Source: a virus. From it: a stretch of DNA of 42,860 bases. Positions 24,521-33,079 of this stretch are shown piece by piece. Both the position numbers and the translations under genes were made by a program. How positions within the stretch are numbered: position 1 is the stretch's first letter; the number at the start of each line of letters is the position of its first letter. Location of the stretch: IMG/VR virus record IMGVR_UViG_3300028920_000131, positions 1 through 42,860 of that record; one strand, written 5' to 3'. Below the pieces are notes generated by a model. It did no database searches. It saw only the letters and a list, made by a program, of their open reading frames with translations, and was not told the DNA's origin.

Positions 24521-25890
24521 TGGATTATAGAGACTTAGGCTTTTCTGGATTTTTAACAAAATCCTTATTTAAAAAAAGACAATCCTCTGCTGATGTTAGG
24601 GGAGATCTAAGTTCCAATACAGTTGGAGCTAAAGAATTGAAAAAGAAATCTATTGATAATGAGCAAGTAAAATATAACTATCGTGGATTCAATGCGGTAG
24701 TAGATGCTGGGGGAAATGGAGACTTTAAAGACATACAAGAAGCTATAATTTATGTTAATGATAATGGCGGAGGAAGAATTTTAATCAAAAAAGGTACTTA
24801 TACACAAACTACAGACATAATAATGTATGACAATATTACATTAGAAGGAGAGGGGTCATACAATGGCACTAACATTTCTTTTAATAGCTTGGGGAATGGT
24901 ATTTTTATCCATGATTTAAACAATGTTAGAATAACTAATCTTTGTATAATCGGCAGTGCAAGTTCTACAATCGGAGCTATAGATATAGATGATTCGACAA
25001 GGATTAAGATTGATAATGTCTTCTTTTCTGCAAATGTTAGTGGGGGGAGTGGGATTGATATAAGAATTGTTGGCGACTCTTATAATGTAAGCGTAAGTGA
25101 TTGTACTGGAGAAGGCGGAGAAACATTTTTATATATGGATTCTAGTATTTCTTCTCCTAAATTTTTTACAAACATTTCTTTAACTGATTATTCTGGAGAT
25201 GTTATTTTTGGAGACGGAGAGATTGATGGTTTAAAAGGAGTGTTCTTTTCAAATGTTAGTATATATACTTTTGCTGAGGCAGCAATAAAAGGGCAGTTAA
25301 ATCATTGTAAATTTTCTAATATATATATCTATAATTCTGGTACAAGCACGACTAATGTAATAGATATAACCAGTGGAAGCTCAAATGAATTTACCAACCT
25401 AGAAGTTATAGCAAATGCTACGGGAGATTTAATAAATATAGATAGATTATATAATCAATTTACTAATTGTTATATTGAAAATGGAAGTAGTGGAGATGTA
25501 GTAGATATTTCTAATACTCACAATAGTTTCTCTAACTGCAGGATGGTAGGATCAACTTCAACAAATAAAATATTGAGGATTTCTGGAAATGATAATAAAA
25601 TTAATAGCTGTCAGATAATAAATACTAGCTCTGGTATACCAGTAGAAATATCATCAGCCTATAATGGAATAACTAATTGCAATCTGGATGGAAATAGCTC
25701 TAACGCATATACTCTACAATGCCTCTCTGCTGGAGATGGAAATATGATAACTGGATGTAAGATTGGTCAATATGCAACTAATGCAGTAAGATTTGATTCT
25801 GGAGCAGACTATAATGTTTTGACTGGAAACAGGGTCTTTTCATCGGTTTCTGACGCTGGAACTGGAAACGTAGACTCAGGCAATGCTTAA
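24517..25890 (+). CDS. Tailspike, right-handed beta-helix (pectate-lyase-like)
   Basis: 457 aa. The N-terminal 60 residues are likely the virion-binding part. FNAVVDAGGNGDFKDIQEAI and GGGRILIKKGTY open a pectate-lyase-3-like beta-helix, followed by many Asn/Ser-rich coils such as NxITNC or NxFTNC repeats. Such proteins bind or cut host surface polysaccharides. Catalytic residues cannot be assigned by eye. Coupled to the nozzle gene (ATGA). Confidence 0.75.
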   Translation: MMDYRDLGFSGFLTKSLFKKRQSSADVRGDLSSNTVGAKELKKKSIDNEQVKYNYRGFNAVVDAGGNGDFKDIQEAIIYVNDNGGGRILIKKGTYTQTTDIIMYDNITLEGEGSYNGTNISFNSLGNGIFIHDLNNVRITNLCIIGSASSTIGAIDIDDSTRIKIDNVFFSANVSGGSGIDIRIVGDSYNVSVSDCTGEGGETFLYMDSSISSPKFFTNISLTDYSGDVIFGDGEIDGLKGVFFSNVSIYTFAEAAIKGQLNHCKFSNIYIYNSGTSTTNVIDITSGSSNEFTNLEVIANATGDLINIDRLYNQFTNCYIENGSSGDVVDISNTHNSFSNCRMVGSTSTNKILRISGNDNKINSCQIINTSSGIPVEISSAYNGITNCNLDGNSSNAYTLQCLSAGDGNMITGCKIGQYATNAVRFDSGADYNVLTGNRVFSSVSDAGTGNVDSGNA

Positions 25891-25897
25891 TAAATCT

Positions 25898-25906
25898 TGA
25901 TATAAT
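25898..25906 (+). promoter_or_regulatory. Extended -10 promoter before ejection genes
   Basis: TGATATAAT (25898-25906), ATG 6 bases later at 25913. Same design as 17503-17511 and 39369-39377. Confidence 0.6.
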
Positions 25907-25912
25907 ATATAT

Positions 25913-26974
25913 ATGCCATTCAAAGAAGCAGGAACAACAGTAACATGGGCAAACCCACAATTTGTCCCAGAAAGTCAGCGTGAAAACGGTGGCTGGTATT
26001 ATAATCCAGATACTAACAGAGTAGATCGCTGGTGGAGCGATGGTGGAAGTTCTAGTCAAAACAGCACTGGATCTCTAGAACAAGAAGCAGAAGATAGAAT
26101 GGTAAACGACACTGCTGATCTAATTTCAGAGTATCTAGACAAACTTAATAGGGCAGACAACATAACATTTTCAGATGAAGAGCTCCAAAATTTCCTTGAT
26201 AAAGCTACTGCAGAAGTACAACCATATTACGATAAAAGGTTAGCTGAAATTAAGACTGGTATACAAGAGGGACAGATTCAAGATGCAGAAGATCTACTTA
26301 TTGCCCTAAGAAGAAGCAAAGACGAAGTAGAAATGTCTCTCAAAAAGTATGACTTAGAAGAAGCCCAAACAGAGGAAGAGTTTATAAACACCCTTGCACA
26401 GATTACTTCTCAAGAAGGAGAAGATCTGGAGCTAAGTAGATTAAACTGGAGGGATAGAGTTAATCAGGCCAGAAACCAACAAGTTCAAAAAGGTATTCAA
26501 ACTAGCGGTATTGGAAAACAAGAGACTGCTACGCTAAATCAAAGAGCAGACATTGAACAAAGTGGTATCGCTAGAAGAGCAGATGAGAAACAACTAGCAC
26601 TAGAAACTGGTAAAAAATATTCATTAGAAAACATTGCCCTTGCTAGAGAAGCAGTCCAAAGAGAAAGAGTGAGAAAATACGGGACAGAAGATGAGGCTAC
26701 CGCACTAGAACAAGGCCTTAAAGATAGGGCTGGTGTAGAGGGAGATGACTTCTCTGAAATTGGATTACTTAGTAACAGAGCCAAGAGAAATGTAACTGCC
26801 TATAAACCAGAAGCCTTAACTCAGACAGAAGAGGAAAGAAAGAGAGCTATAGAGTCAAGAAAACTAAGATTACAAGAAGAAGAAAGATTGGCAAAGTCTG
26901 CTAGACTAAGATCAGAGGCAACAAACCTAAGAATGAGTAATAGTAACTTAAATAATTATCTAAATAATAACTAA
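25913..26974 (+). CDS. Internal virion / ejection-type protein 1 (353 aa)
   Basis: After an N-terminal Trp/Tyr-rich segment (residues 20-45) the protein is almost all Glu/Lys/Arg/Gln helix, predicted as long coiled coils. This and the next two genes take the place of the podovirus internal (ejection) proteins that leave the capsid before the DNA. No sequence family recognised. Confidence 0.55.
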   Translation: MPFKEAGTTVTWANPQFVPESQRENGGWYYNPDTNRVDRWWSDGGSSSQNSTGSLEQEAEDRMVNDTADLISEYLDKLNRADNITFSDEELQNFLDKATAEVQPYYDKRLAEIKTGIQEGQIQDAEDLLIALRRSKDEVEMSLKKYDLEEAQTEEEFINTLAQITSQEGEDLELSRLNWRDRVNQARNQQVQKGIQTSGIGKQETATLNQRADIEQSGIARRADEKQLALETGKKYSLENIALAREAVQRERVRKYGTEDEATALEQGLKDRAGVEGDDFSEIGLLSNRAKRNVTAYKPEALTQTEEERKRAIESRKLRLQEEERLAKSARLRSEATNLRMSNSNLNNYLNNN

Positions 26975-26975
26975 T

Positions 26976-27950
26976 ATGCCCACATACGAAGAAGACTACT
27001 TAAAAATCAAGAACGCTAGAGACAAGCAAGGACAGATGAATAAACAATCAGCTGATCTAGCTGCTGGTGCTCAAACATTCGGAGATAGAGTTAAGGCTAA
27101 AGTCAGAGAAAAGATGGCTGCATCTGGGATGGATAAATTATCCCAAGATTATGGTCGTGCCACAGGGCAACTAGTCAGTGAACCAGCAGCCATGAGAGCT
27201 AGAATGGCTGATGTAAACCCTCTACAAGTAGATGCCCTAACAGCTAAACAAACAGGACAGACACTTGATACTCTAACTTCTACTAGCGAGTTTCAAAAAC
27301 TAAGAGATGCGAGTATTACAGACGTTATAGATTCTAGTACTAACAAGATACTAGCCCAAGCAGCTCAAAAGAAAGCTGAGGCTGACAAGGCTCAACAAGA
27401 GGCAGACTCACTGATCGAGGAGATTAGACTAAGAATGGACCAACAAAAAGCCAGTATGTCTGGTGAGTCTAAACAAACAGTTAATTTACCTGGATTTGGA
27501 GATGTACAACTAACAGATAGTCAAATAGCTAGTCTGTGGTCTAGCGGTAAATTAGGAGGTAGTGGATTAGATCAAAAAACACAACAAGAATATTCTTCGG
27601 TAAGTAAAATAATTAACCAACTAAAAGATATGTATTATGGACAAGAGGGATCAGAAGATGATCTATCTAGGGGCAGATTAGGAGGGGCTTTCTCTAATGT
27701 AAAATCTTGGATAGGGATGGACAGTGATGTCAAAAACTATAATAGAACCAAAGACGGTATTGTATCAACACTAAAAGGGCTTGTTGGAGAGAGTGGGGTT
27801 TTATCAGATGAAGACACTAAGAGGCTTAAATCTTTACTTCCCAAGACCACAGATACAATGGAAGAAGCAAAAGAACAATGGAAAGAAATAGACAATCTTT
27901 TGAATAACAAATATGGATTAAGTTGGCAAATAACTGGAGTACAGGAGTAA
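26976..27950 (+). CDS. Internal virion / ejection-type protein 2 (324 aa)
   Basis: Helical, Ala/Gln/Lys/Asp-rich, with many LxxA-type heptads in residues 90-165 and a Gly/Ser-rich region after that. Located between two other helical proteins. The function is inferred from place and composition. Confidence 0.55.
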   Translation: MPTYEEDYLKIKNARDKQGQMNKQSADLAAGAQTFGDRVKAKVREKMAASGMDKLSQDYGRATGQLVSEPAAMRARMADVNPLQVDALTAKQTGQTLDTLTSTSEFQKLRDASITDVIDSSTNKILAQAAQKKAEADKAQQEADSLIEEIRLRMDQQKASMSGESKQTVNLPGFGDVQLTDSQIASLWSSGKLGGSGLDQKTQQEYSSVSKIINQLKDMYYGQEGSEDDLSRGRLGGAFSNVKSWIGMDSDVKNYNRTKDGIVSTLKGLVGESGVLSDEDTKRLKSLLPKTTDTMEEAKEQWKEIDNLLNNKYGLSWQITGVQE

Positions 27951-27951
27951 T

Positions 27952-29490
27952 ATGAAATACGAAATAACCAATAAACAAACTGGGGAAGTTAAATATGTAA
28001 CCGCAGATCAGTTGGCTAACTACGGTTTGTCTGCCCCATCATCAAGTCAACAGACAACTGAGCCAAAGGAAGAAAAAAATACGGCTCAAAAATTAAGCGA
28101 TTTCTTTGCTCCAGCCTCTAGAAAATTTGGAGAGCTGTTGGGCGGATCTGCTCTTATGGGCAAACAAAATAAGGCCAACGAACAATTGTTGGAACAACTG
28201 AAAATAAGACACCAATCTCTGCTTGATGAGGCAGCTAGAGAAACAGACTCAAGAAGAAAAGCAGAGACGCTTAAAATGGCTAAAGATACGGTTAATAGAA
28301 TGAATGAGCTGGGTGGAGAGACTCAAGAAATGGTTAAGGGGATAGAAGAAAGATCTGGGTATGATCCAAATAGGTCTGCCGTGTCCAACTATTTAAAACA
28401 AGCCGCTGGAGTAGGAGCTGAAGTAGGAACTTATGTTGCCCCTACTGGTAAAAACTTAGCTGGTAAGGCTGGAATGGGAGCTATAGAGGGAGCTTTAACT
28501 GGAGTAAGCGAAATGGATAACTGGGGAGAAGCTCAAAAGATTATTAATGGAGCACTGGGAGGAGCGATAATGACTGGGTCTTTAGATTTAGTCGGGAAAG
28601 GGCTCGGGAAAGTGTGGAAGACATTTACTAAAACTTGGCCTGAAGCATCTTTTGCTAGGGGACTAGATGTTAAAAACCAATCAGAAATTAAAAAAGCATA
28701 CAAGGTTTTGAACCAAATGTCTGAAGATGGATTCAAGGGTAGCTATAAAGACTCAATTAAATACCTAAGAACCCTAGGAGAAGGGGCCGAAGAAGTTTTA
28801 CAGAAAAAGCAAGGTTCATATAGCGCTAGAAAGCTGTTGGGAAATGTAGACGATGAAGTCTTAGATGATACATTAAATGAACTTGCTGATATAGCTGGAG
28901 ATATTAAGGTAAGTAAGGCAATTAAACCAGATTCTACCTCTGTATTTAAAGGTGCTAATGGTGAAAAAGCCTTAGAATCTCTAAGTAAACTTAAAATGGG
29001 AGAAGAAATAGATTTGCAAGAAGCTTTGAACCTTAAAAGGGTGGCTCAAACAGCATCTAGTTGGTCTAAGGATTCTAGTAAACAAATGTTTGATAGGTTT
29101 GGGAATATAAGTAAAAAGATAGGCCAAACACTTAAAAATTCAGACGATGAGATTAAAAGGGCGTTAGAACTAGAACAAATTTCTACTGTTCTTGGCCCAT
29201 TAGCTGATGCTGCCTCTGCAAAAACATTTAAAAATGCGCTGCCTACAATTCTTGAATGGTCAGCTTTAATTGGTTCTGGGTTTGCTGTTGCTACTGGTAA
29301 CTATGGATATGGAGGAGTGGCTGGAACTGCGTTTGCACTAAATAGAGCTTTGTCTGGAAACAAGGCGGTTGGCACATATAATTTTGGCAGGAATGTAGAG
29401 GGCAAGCTAGATAACCAAGCCGTTAAGCAACTAAGAAACTTTTTATGGAGAACTAGCGCTAGAGAAGGAGCTAAACTAGCAAATGAATAA
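27952..29490 (+). CDS. Internal virion / ejection-type protein 3, with Gly/Ala-rich membrane-like segments (512 aa)
   Basis: Residues about 150-220 (GAEVGTYVAPTGKNLAGKAG and GALGGAIMTGSLDLVGKGLG) and 425-465 are Gly/Ala-rich and could cross a membrane, as in proteins that form the trans-envelope DNA channel. The rest is helical. Followed by a lytic transglycosylase, the usual partner for cell-wall passage. Confidence 0.6.
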   Translation: MKYEITNKQTGEVKYVTADQLANYGLSAPSSSQQTTEPKEEKNTAQKLSDFFAPASRKFGELLGGSALMGKQNKANEQLLEQLKIRHQSLLDEAARETDSRRKAETLKMAKDTVNRMNELGGETQEMVKGIEERSGYDPNRSAVSNYLKQAAGVGAEVGTYVAPTGKNLAGKAGMGAIEGALTGVSEMDNWGEAQKIINGALGGAIMTGSLDLVGKGLGKVWKTFTKTWPEASFARGLDVKNQSEIKKAYKVLNQMSEDGFKGSYKDSIKYLRTLGEGAEEVLQKKQGSYSARKLLGNVDDEVLDDTLNELADIAGDIKVSKAIKPDSTSVFKGANGEKALESLSKLKMGEEIDLQEALNLKRVAQTASSWSKDSSKQMFDRFGNISKKIGQTLKNSDDEIKRALELEQISTVLGPLADAASAKTFKNALPTILEWSALIGSGFAVATGNYGYGGVAGTAFALNRALSGNKAVGTYNFGRNVEGKLDNQAVKQLRNFLWRTSAREGAKLANE

Positions 29491-29492
29491 TT

Positions 29493-30233
29493 ATGTTTGA
29501 TAAAATAATGCAAAGATTGCGAGGAACGGTTGGTGCAGCACTTAACGCCCCCAGGCTAAGGCGGGAAAATGAATACAATGCCAGAGGCAGGCAGGCCGTA
29601 TCAGACACAGAGGCGTTTGAAAGAATGGCAGGATATTACGACAAGGATGCCATGAACCCCAAAATGTTTCAAAGAAATGCAGTAATGCAGGCTACTGGAC
29701 AGACTATACCTATACCTCCAAAAGCTTCTGAGATTATTCAAGAACAGGTAGGAGGAAATAGACAGGCACTAGAGTCAATAGAACCACAAACACCTGGCAT
29801 GGAAGTATATCGTAAAGACATGGAAATGAACCCAGACTTATTTGATGTGATTATGAACGCTCAAATACCTGGAGATCCAGATGAACAAGTAGGAGGAATG
29901 AGAGCTGAAGATTACATCAGGAGAATGGTAATGAATTTAGCTGCAAGAGAATCAAGCGGAGGGAAAAACCTATCTGGGGATAGTGGTAATGCTTTTGGTC
30001 CTTATCACATCAATCAGCTCTATAGAAAAGATATAACTCCAGATGAAGCGATGGACTTTGAAAAAGCAACAGAATATGTTTTAAAGGAAATTAACAGGAA
30101 TAGAAAATCTGGTAAAAATTACGATCAGTGGCTTAGGTCTTGGAACAGTAAATCTGGATATGTAAATGATGCCCCTAGATATGATGTAGAAATGCCAAGA
30201 ATGGCAACCTCATCAGCTTTTACTAGGAAATAA
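29493..30233 (+). CDS. Virion-associated lytic transglycosylase
   Basis: 246 aa. Residues 151-170 (ARESSGGKNLSGDSGNAFGP followed by YHI) match the SLT-type active-site pattern, with E153 as the likely catalytic acid. The N-terminal 100 residues are helical and probably bind the virion. It would cut peptidoglycan glycan strands during entry. Last plus-strand gene of the late block; it converges with a minus-strand gene (11-base overlap). Confidence 0.75.
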   Translation: MFDKIMQRLRGTVGAALNAPRLRRENEYNARGRQAVSDTEAFERMAGYYDKDAMNPKMFQRNAVMQATGQTIPIPPKASEIIQEQVGGNRQALESIEPQTPGMEVYRKDMEMNPDLFDVIMNAQIPGDPDEQVGGMRAEDYIRRMVMNLAARESSGGKNLSGDSGNAFGPYHINQLYRKDITPDEAMDFEKATEYVLKEINRNRKSGKNYDQWLRSWNSKSGYVNDAPRYDVEMPRMATSSAFTRK

Positions 30234-30552
30234 ACACACCCTCTGCCATATTTTCCCAATTTTCTTTTTTACTCCACTGTTCTAATTTCTTCTGTATTTC
30301 TGGAATAGTGAGCCGTTTATTACAACCAGCTGGAATAAAATCAGCACAATCCTCACAATTCCAATGCCCAGACCGAGCCGTTTTTACTTTACATTCATAA
30401 CAAACCCCATTCCCACCCACCTCCTCACTACCAAAGTCTTTATTTTTTTTCCATGCTTCTACAGCATTAATAATTTCTAGTAATTTTTTTTCTTTATTAT
30501 TACAATTACTTTTTTTTATTTCTCTATATAATTTTCTATAAAAATCTAACAT
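30223..30552 (-). CDS. Zinc-finger-like protein (109 aa)
   Basis: Contains CYEC (52-55), then CEDC (about 68-71), with a further Cys (C78), between an N-terminal basic helix and a C-terminal helix. Likely one zinc ribbon. It has a TTGGAAA ribosome binding site. Last gene of the minus-strand early block and next to the large structured segment. Confidence 0.6.
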   Translation of the reverse strand: MLDFYRKLYREIKKSNCNNKEKKLLEIINAVEAWKKNKDFGSEEVGGNGVCYECKVKTARSGHWNCEDCADFIPAGCNKRLTIPEIQKKLEQWSKKENWENMAEGVFIS

Positions 30553-30560
30553 ATATTTCC

Positions 30561-31080
30561 AAGAGGGAGTAAGTAAATTTGTCCTCTTAGTATTTTGATT
30601 AGTTAATAAATACTAGAAACCCTACCTAAAGCATTTAGGCAATACAGTTACGTCGGTAATGGTGCAAGTACTTGTTGACAGTTATTTCCTGTCGGGAGGT
30701 TAGATTGCTGTCTAACTCATGTAATCTGGAACTTGTTTAACGCCTCATCCAGCATTTCTGTTTGTCCTTGGCGTTAGTTTTCACTAACACAGACAGAGAG
30801 TACCCTTTAGCTTACAGATCTAAGCGGTCTATAGAGTTGAAAACTGCTCTTATGAAATTGTACGGGGGCTCTATAGATACTCCCTGTAAACTCTCTCTGC
30901 CTATGTTAATGAACTAAAAAGAACCCACAACTCAAGTTAAGAAAAATTGTGGGCTCGTGTTAATTATTAAGTAGGTCATAAAAAAATCAGTTACTCTATT
31001 CTTGGGCGCAGTGGGTATGTTGTCCTTAACCCATACCCAAGAATACAATAACTGATACGGACAACATTTTCACTGCTTTA
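30561..31080 (+). ncRNA. Candidate large structured RNA with 3' H-type pseudoknot
   Basis: No gene in about 546 bases; instead at least twelve inverted repeats. Helices: 30561-30566/30583-30588, 30588-30595/30608-30615, 30625-30630/30634-30639, 30677-30681/30689-30693, 30699-30704/30711-30716, 30738-30744/30770-30776, 30794-30800/30893-30899, 30812-30817/30884-30889, 30828-30836/30869-30877 and 30924-30930/30947-30953. The 3' end forms an H-type pseudoknot: stem 1 is 30986-31006/31036-31056 (18 bp plus a 3x3 loop), and stem 2 is 31008-31025/31059-31076 (17 of 18 pairs, two of them G-U on the plus strand). The G-U pairs favour plus-strand transcription. A TATAAT at 30527-30532 could be its promoter. 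Size and style recall ornate large phage RNAs (ROOL, GOLLD), but identity is not shown. Confidence 0.6.
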
Positions 31081-31098
31081 ATATAAGAGTATTATAGT

Positions 31099-31374
31099 TT
31101 ATTTTCTTAATTTTGTAAATATCTTTTCGGTCAATTCCTTATTATTCTCTATCTTCTGATGACAGGCTACACAGGCTAAGCATACCTCATTAAAGTCCCA
31201 GAGCTTCTCTGGTTGAGAGTAATACCACACTCTCTTATGTCTGTGAGCAAAGCCTAGAAAGCTGTGATTTAAACAGCCTTCCAGACCTATCTCACATGTC
31301 CTTATATCCTTGTCCCAGAACAGTTGCTTGAGTTTACGATTTGCTTTTTGATTTATTTTTGTTTGTCTTCCCAT
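31099..31374 (-). CDS. HNH endonuclease-like protein (91 aa)
   Basis: C27 and C34, then FAHRHKR (42-48), then CLACVACHQKIEN (65-77) give an HNH/zinc-ribbon layout with H44/H46 and H72. The N-terminus is very basic. Small HNH proteins in phages may act in packaging or as free-standing nickases. It lies beside the structured segment, not next to the terminase. Confidence 0.7.
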   Translation of the reverse strand: MGRQTKINQKANRKLKQLFWDKDIRTCEIGLEGCLNHSFLGFAHRHKRVWYYSQPEKLWDFNEVCLACVACHQKIENNKELTEKIFTKLRK

Positions 31375-31551
31375 TTAATCCTCGTCTAATTTCATAACAT
31401 GAATAATGTAAGTTCCATCTTCTTCTTCTCCATTAACAACAATAACATTGTCTGGTAATTTAAAATCCTTATCTCTACTGTCCGCTGTCCAAAACTCTTG
31501 GCTTTCAAATAATGTATCAGAAATTAGTCTAGTCATTTTTTTAATTGTCAT
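31375..31551 (-). CDS. Small acidic hypothetical protein (58 aa)
   Basis: The frame starts at 31551 and overlaps the nuclease stop as ATGA. It has a mixed charged N-terminus, a beta segment near NVIVVNG and an acidic loop GEEEDG followed by TYIIHVMKL. No family known. The gap to the HNH gene is zero. Confidence 0.55.
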   Translation of the reverse strand: MTIKKMTRLISDTLFESQEFWTADSRDKDFKLPDNVIVVNGEEEDGTYIIHVMKLDED

Positions 31552-32105
31552 ATTAATCCTTCCTTTTTAAAGAACTCATATATCTCATAGCCATAAGAGT
31601 CTATGTAATCTCTTGCATAGTCTCTAGCTAGTTTAGAGTTCCAGTAAATAATATAATCTTTTTCTTTGAGATACTGATTCCACCTCATGAGATACATCTT
31701 TTCTATGGGTAGCTCAGCTAACTCACACACTAGAAAGTAGAATGGGATTTGAGCTTTTCTAGACCATTCCAAACTATTGGAAACTCCTGTCTTATACTCA
31801 AACCCCACTCCAGAGTCATAGGTATCTATAATACACTTCACATCAAAGATGTCATTATACGAAGCTACTACCACCTTCTCATTCTCAGGGTGCTTAAAAC
31901 TCCCCTCAAAATTTTTAATATCAAAGAACCAATCGGGGAACTGTCCTTTTTCCTCAATGGGTTTTTGTATTTCCTCGTGTAGTCTCCTACCATCTATCAT
32001 GTATTTATTGGGAGTAGACTTCATGTGAAAATAGGTTTGGATAGCTTGATCTACTTCTCCTCTAGCCCACTGACTGAGTAGTGAATAGGATAGTCTTAGT
32101 TTCAT
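31548..32105 (-). CDS. RecB/Cas4-like PD-(D/E)XK nuclease (185 aa)
   Basis: Motifs in order: GRRLHEE (H43), IIDTYD (D94), FEYKTG (E103, K105) and AQIPFYF (Q119). This is the layout of RecB/Cas4-family exonucleases, though the four-cysteine iron-sulfur motif of Cas4 is absent. It probably processes DNA ends for recombination or replication. Sits beside a zinc-ribbon protein and other small genes that may form a recombination module. Confidence 0.75.
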   Translation of the reverse strand: MKLRLSYSLLSQWARGEVDQAIQTYFHMKSTPNKYMIDGRRLHEEIQKPIEEKGQFPDWFFDIKNFEGSFKHPENEKVVVASYNDIFDVKCIIDTYDSGVGFEYKTGVSNSLEWSRKAQIPFYFLVCELAELPIEKMYLMRWNQYLKEKDYIIYWNSKLARDYARDYIDSYGYEIYEFFKKEGLI

Positions 32106-32257
32106 TCTAATATTAAAATGGTTTTAATTAACTCTATTGTTTCCTTGTCGCTTCTTTTTAGTTCTTTACATAAATCTAACATGCTTTTTATTTGTTTAGA
32201 CATAGCCCTAAGCCCTGTATAAAAAGATTCTTTTTCTTTGTTTTTAAATATTTTCAT
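32102..32257 (-). CDS. Small helical protein (51 aa)
   Basis: Begins at 32257. A Lys/Glu-rich helical protein with one internal CK-x-LK segment. Ends in ATGA overlap with the nuclease gene. No known family. Confidence 0.5.
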   Translation of the reverse strand: MKIFKNKEKESFYTGLRAMSKQIKSMLDLCKELKRSDKETIELIKTILILE

Positions 32258-32688
32258 TATTCCTCCAAAAACTTATTATTAAGCGAAAATGAGATAGATT
32301 TAGTTCTGTCCTTCTCATGAATCCCATCAGGCATTTCCCCTACCTCTTTAACATACTTATCTACCTTACTACTATCTACAGAGTAATAGATCTTCTCTTT
32401 GAGAAAGGGTTTGGCTATCTCTATCTCACTCATTTTATAGGTATACTTAGCCCCATAAGAACGATAAATAGCTTTTACCCTTTCTCCTATGACTCCTTTA
32501 AATGATGGGTCAATAGTCTCTCCCGCTTGTTTAATGGACTCCTTAACGTGGCCTACGGCTTCATTAACGATATTCTGTAGCTCTAAGAGCTTAACTAGGT
32601 ATTCTTCAGCTTCTCTTTTTAACACTAGCTTACCTGCCTTCTCAGAGAGTTCTACTGGGTATTTAGGATCAACCATTATTTTACTCAT
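32257..32688 (-). CDS. Hypothetical protein (143 aa), possible recombination accessory
   Basis: N-terminal half is a long helix (residues 20-55, LxxLLELQNIV pattern). The centre has YRSYGAKYTYK, and the C-terminus ends FSLNNKFLEE. Its place beside the RecB-like nuclease suggests a DNA-metabolism role, but no family is recognised. Confidence 0.55.
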   Translation of the reverse strand: MSKIMVDPKYPVELSEKAGKLVLKREAEEYLVKLLELQNIVNEAVGHVKESIKQAGETIDPSFKGVIGERVKAIYRSYGAKYTYKMSEIEIAKPFLKEKIYYSVDSSKVDKYVKEVGEMPDGIHEKDRTKSISFSLNNKFLEE

Positions 32689-32833
32689 TTTGTTCCTCCA
32701 AGTATTTCATGTATCTAAATAGTCCCCAGGCTGTAGTTTCTCTGCCTTCCATATATAAATCTATTAAAATTTTTTTTATATCATCTAGAGTATAAGTGGG
32801 TTTAGTAGGGAACTTGGGCAGTTTATTTCTCAT
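32681..32833 (-). CDS. Small hypothetical protein (50 aa)
   Basis: Basic N-terminus, then TYTLDDIKKILIDLYMEGRE and a short aromatic helix (TAWGLFRYMKYLEEQ). Could be a small DNA-binding or adaptor protein. Its ATG overlaps the upstream stop as ATGA. Confidence 0.5.
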   Translation of the reverse strand: MRNKLPKFPTKPTYTLDDIKKILIDLYMEGRETTAWGLFRYMKYLEEQNE

Positions 32834-33078
32834 ATAATAAACCAATCATCGGCGATCATGTCTGTTTCATGAACCGCCCATTGATGGGTTTTTCCTTTAG
32901 TATGTATTGATAAAAACTCATTGTGCATGAGTGCGTATTCATTCTTATCTTCCCAAGCTAACCGAGAGACTTTCTTACCTTTGTGTACTTGTTTAATAGC
33001 CTGATAAAAGTCAAAGGGCTTTGTCTCTTTTTTAGGGGTTATTATGGGAACTGGTTTGTTAGGTACTGGAGAGTGCAT
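32830..33078 (-). CDS. DUF2829/Tad2-like protein (82 aa)
   Basis: After a Pro-rich 20-residue lead, FDFYQAIKQVHKGKKVSRLA then WEDKNEYALM, a FLSIHT strand and a C-terminal ADDWFII match the DUF2829 pattern (GKKVxRxxW, final DW). Tad2, a known member, sequesters the nucleotide signal of Thoeris defence. Whether this protein does so is inference; the ligand residues cannot be verified by eye. Confidence 0.55.
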   Translation of the reverse strand: MHSPVPNKPVPIITPKKETKPFDFYQAIKQVHKGKKVSRLAWEDKNEYALMHNEFLSIHTKGKTHQWAVHETDMIADDWFII

Positions 33079-33079
33079 A

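Noticed and set aside
25913-29490. Tape measure protein
   Set aside because: No gene is long enough or has the expected repeat helix pattern, and the tail genes present are of the short-tailed type.
30561-31080. tmRNA, RNase P RNA or tRNA cluster in the structured segment
   Set aside because: No tRNA-like acceptor or T-arm (GGTTCGAATCC type) and no CCA-like end were seen; the helices do not match a known tmRNA layout.
31099-31374. HEARO/IscB-type HNH-associated RNA system
   Set aside because: The HNH protein is only 91 aa without RuvC or IscB-like domains, so the adjacent RNA candidate cannot be assigned to that system.
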